This document shows, piece after piece, positions 63,087 through 64,000 of a stretch of DNA of 64,000 bases. The position numbers and the translations under genes are program-made. A model generated the notes under the pieces. It was not told the origin of the DNA. It saw nothing but the letters and a program-made list of their open reading frames with translations, and ran no database searches. The stretch lies in assembly GCA_002496565.1 (NCBI GenBank), contig DAKJ01000018.1, forward strand, positions 712,811 through 776,810, given 5' to 3'. The stretch comes from Methanosarcina sp. UBA289. Lineage in GTDB: Archaea > Halobacteriota > Methanosarcinia > Methanosarcinales > Methanosarcinaceae. Each line of letters opens with the position of its first letter. The first letter of the stretch is position 1.

Positions 63087-63196
63087 AGTCAGTAAAATTA
63101 GCATTCGAGTCCTGATAAAGTCAATTACTCAAGTTTTGTATCTAAGTATCGAAAGACCGTAATTCGAGATAAAAACGATATTATGAAGGGAAGGCA

Positions 63197-63961
63197 ATGG
63201 AGAAGGTTATAGAACTGAAAGATGTCTGGGTTCGTTACGGAACCCAGACTATTCTTGAAGCAATCAATTTTGAATTAAAGGAGCCAAATGGACTCCTTGG
63301 GATTATCGGACCTAATGGGGGAGGAAAGACTACATTTCTCAAGGTGCTTCTTGGGCTTCTGAAGCCTTACAGGGGAAGTGTGAAGCTTTTTGGGAAACCT
63401 CCAGAGAAAAGCAGAGAGCTTGTAGGATATGTCCCTCAATACAGAGGTTTTGATTTTGACTTTCCTATTAGTGTTTGGGAAGTTGTGCTTACAGGCAGGA
63501 TCAGCCATACGGGCTTTCTGAAAAAGTACAGAGAAGAAGACAAAAAGGCTGCAGAAGAAGCCCTTAAGACCGTAGAAATGTTCCAGTACAAAGATCGGCA
63601 GATCGGGCAGCTTTCGGGCGGGCAGCGTCAGAGAGTCTTTATTGCACGAGCTCTTGCTACGAATCCCAAACTTCTGCTTTTGGACGAACCTAATTCCGGG
63701 CTTGATCCGCATATGCAGGATGAACTTTATCGCCTGTTGAACAGGCTCAAGCAGGAAATGGCAGTTGTCATGGTTACTCACGACCTCAGTGCAGTTTCCG
63801 TTTATGTAGACAAAATAGCCTGCCTAAACCGCACTTTTCATTACCATAACTCCAGAGAAATCCCGGTTGAAGATCTGGAAGCTACCTATCAGTGTCCTGT
63901 TGAACTAATTGCTCATGGAATCCCTCACAGGGTGCTGGAAAATCATGAGGAGAATTCCTGA
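63197..63961 (+). CDS. znuC: Zinc/manganese ABC transporter ATP-binding protein
   Basis: The ATPase of the metal importer. The 254-residue protein contains Walker A GPNGGGKTT (about residues 39-47), the Q-loop region VGYVPQYRGF, the signature LSGGQRQR (about 139-146), Walker B LLLLDEPNSGLDP and the switch His in VTHD. GAAGGGAAGGC lies before the ATG. The permease gene (znuB) should follow, but the window ends 39 bases after the stop. Confidence 0.95.
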   Translation: MEKVIELKDVWVRYGTQTILEAINFELKEPNGLLGIIGPNGGGKTTFLKVLLGLLKPYRGSVKLFGKPPEKSRELVGYVPQYRGFDFDFPISVWEVVLTGRISHTGFLKKYREEDKKAAEEALKTVEMFQYKDRQIGQLSGGQRQRVFIARALATNPKLLLLDEPNSGLDPHMQDELYRLLNRLKQEMAVVMVTHDLSAVSVYVDKIACLNRTFHYHNSREIPVEDLEATYQCPVELIAHGIPHRVLENHEENS

Positions 63962-64000
63962 ACTCAAGGTTGGTTTAAAAAACAGATGGAGAAATAAAAA

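Overview
The window is a chromosomal segment of a methanogenic archaeon of the genus Methanosarcina or a very close relative. The evidence is a chromatin protein MC1 nearly identical to the known Methanosarcina protein, methanogenesis marker protein 14, SepRS (O-phosphoseryl-tRNA ligase), the MptA GTP cyclohydrolase of the methanopterin/archaeal folate route, the archaeosine enzyme RaSEA, a group II chaperonin (thermosome), archaeal S17e, a PGF-pre-PGF surface protein and a tandem family carrying the GWCPNA motif of Methanosarcina DUF1673-like proteins. Intergenic DNA is long and AT-rich with TATA boxes, and many genes have GAGGTGAT-type ribosome sites. No tRNA, rRNA or CRISPR array was seen.

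Layout. 1-5.8 kb: the 3' end of a surface protein gene, a sugar-nucleotide epimerase, and membrane proteins (DUF1616, CPBP protease, DUF1624-like acyltransferase, a small membrane protein). 6.2-8.1 kb: rps17e-dapA-dapB (translation, lysine/diaminopimelate synthesis). 9.0-13.9 kb: a helix-turn-helix regulator with a twin operator, followed by eight tandem copies (six intact, two broken) of a small membrane protein family. 13.9-16.6 kb: pyrB-pyrI flanked by two DUF5788-like paralogues. 16.9-21 kb: a hexulose-phosphate synthase/RraA fusion and RecQ. 21.6-29.3 kb: a 44-residue protein, guaAB, RaSEA, argB, MC1, mptA, a DUF2098 protein and marker 14. 30-35 kb: a VOC protein, a CbiA/CfbB amidase, moaA with a 54-residue downstream gene, and surE. 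35.1-36.9 kb is 1.8 kb without a convincing gene but with hairpin repeats. 36.9-46.9 kb: glyS, hef, a zinc-ribbon protein, UPF0147, a candidate non-coding RNA, translin, sepS and a DUF169 protein. 47-51.4 kb: a serine beta-lactamase-like protein, a transposase remnant, the thermosome and a small membrane protein. 51.9-59.6 kb: a chemosensory cluster (cheR, cheA, cheY on the minus strand; a receiver protein, an MCP and cheW on the plus strand). 59.8-64 kb: a GntP-like permease, a DtxR-type regulator and znuA-znuC.

Most genes are housekeeping or cofactor genes in short operons. The least explained parts are the regulated tandem membrane-protein array at 9-14 kb, two genes whose expected start codons are ATA or ATT, and several structured non-coding segments (27.3, 36.3, 42.9-43.1, 48.9, 50.9-51.0 and 56.1 kb). 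All family names come from reading the protein sequences; no database search was run.
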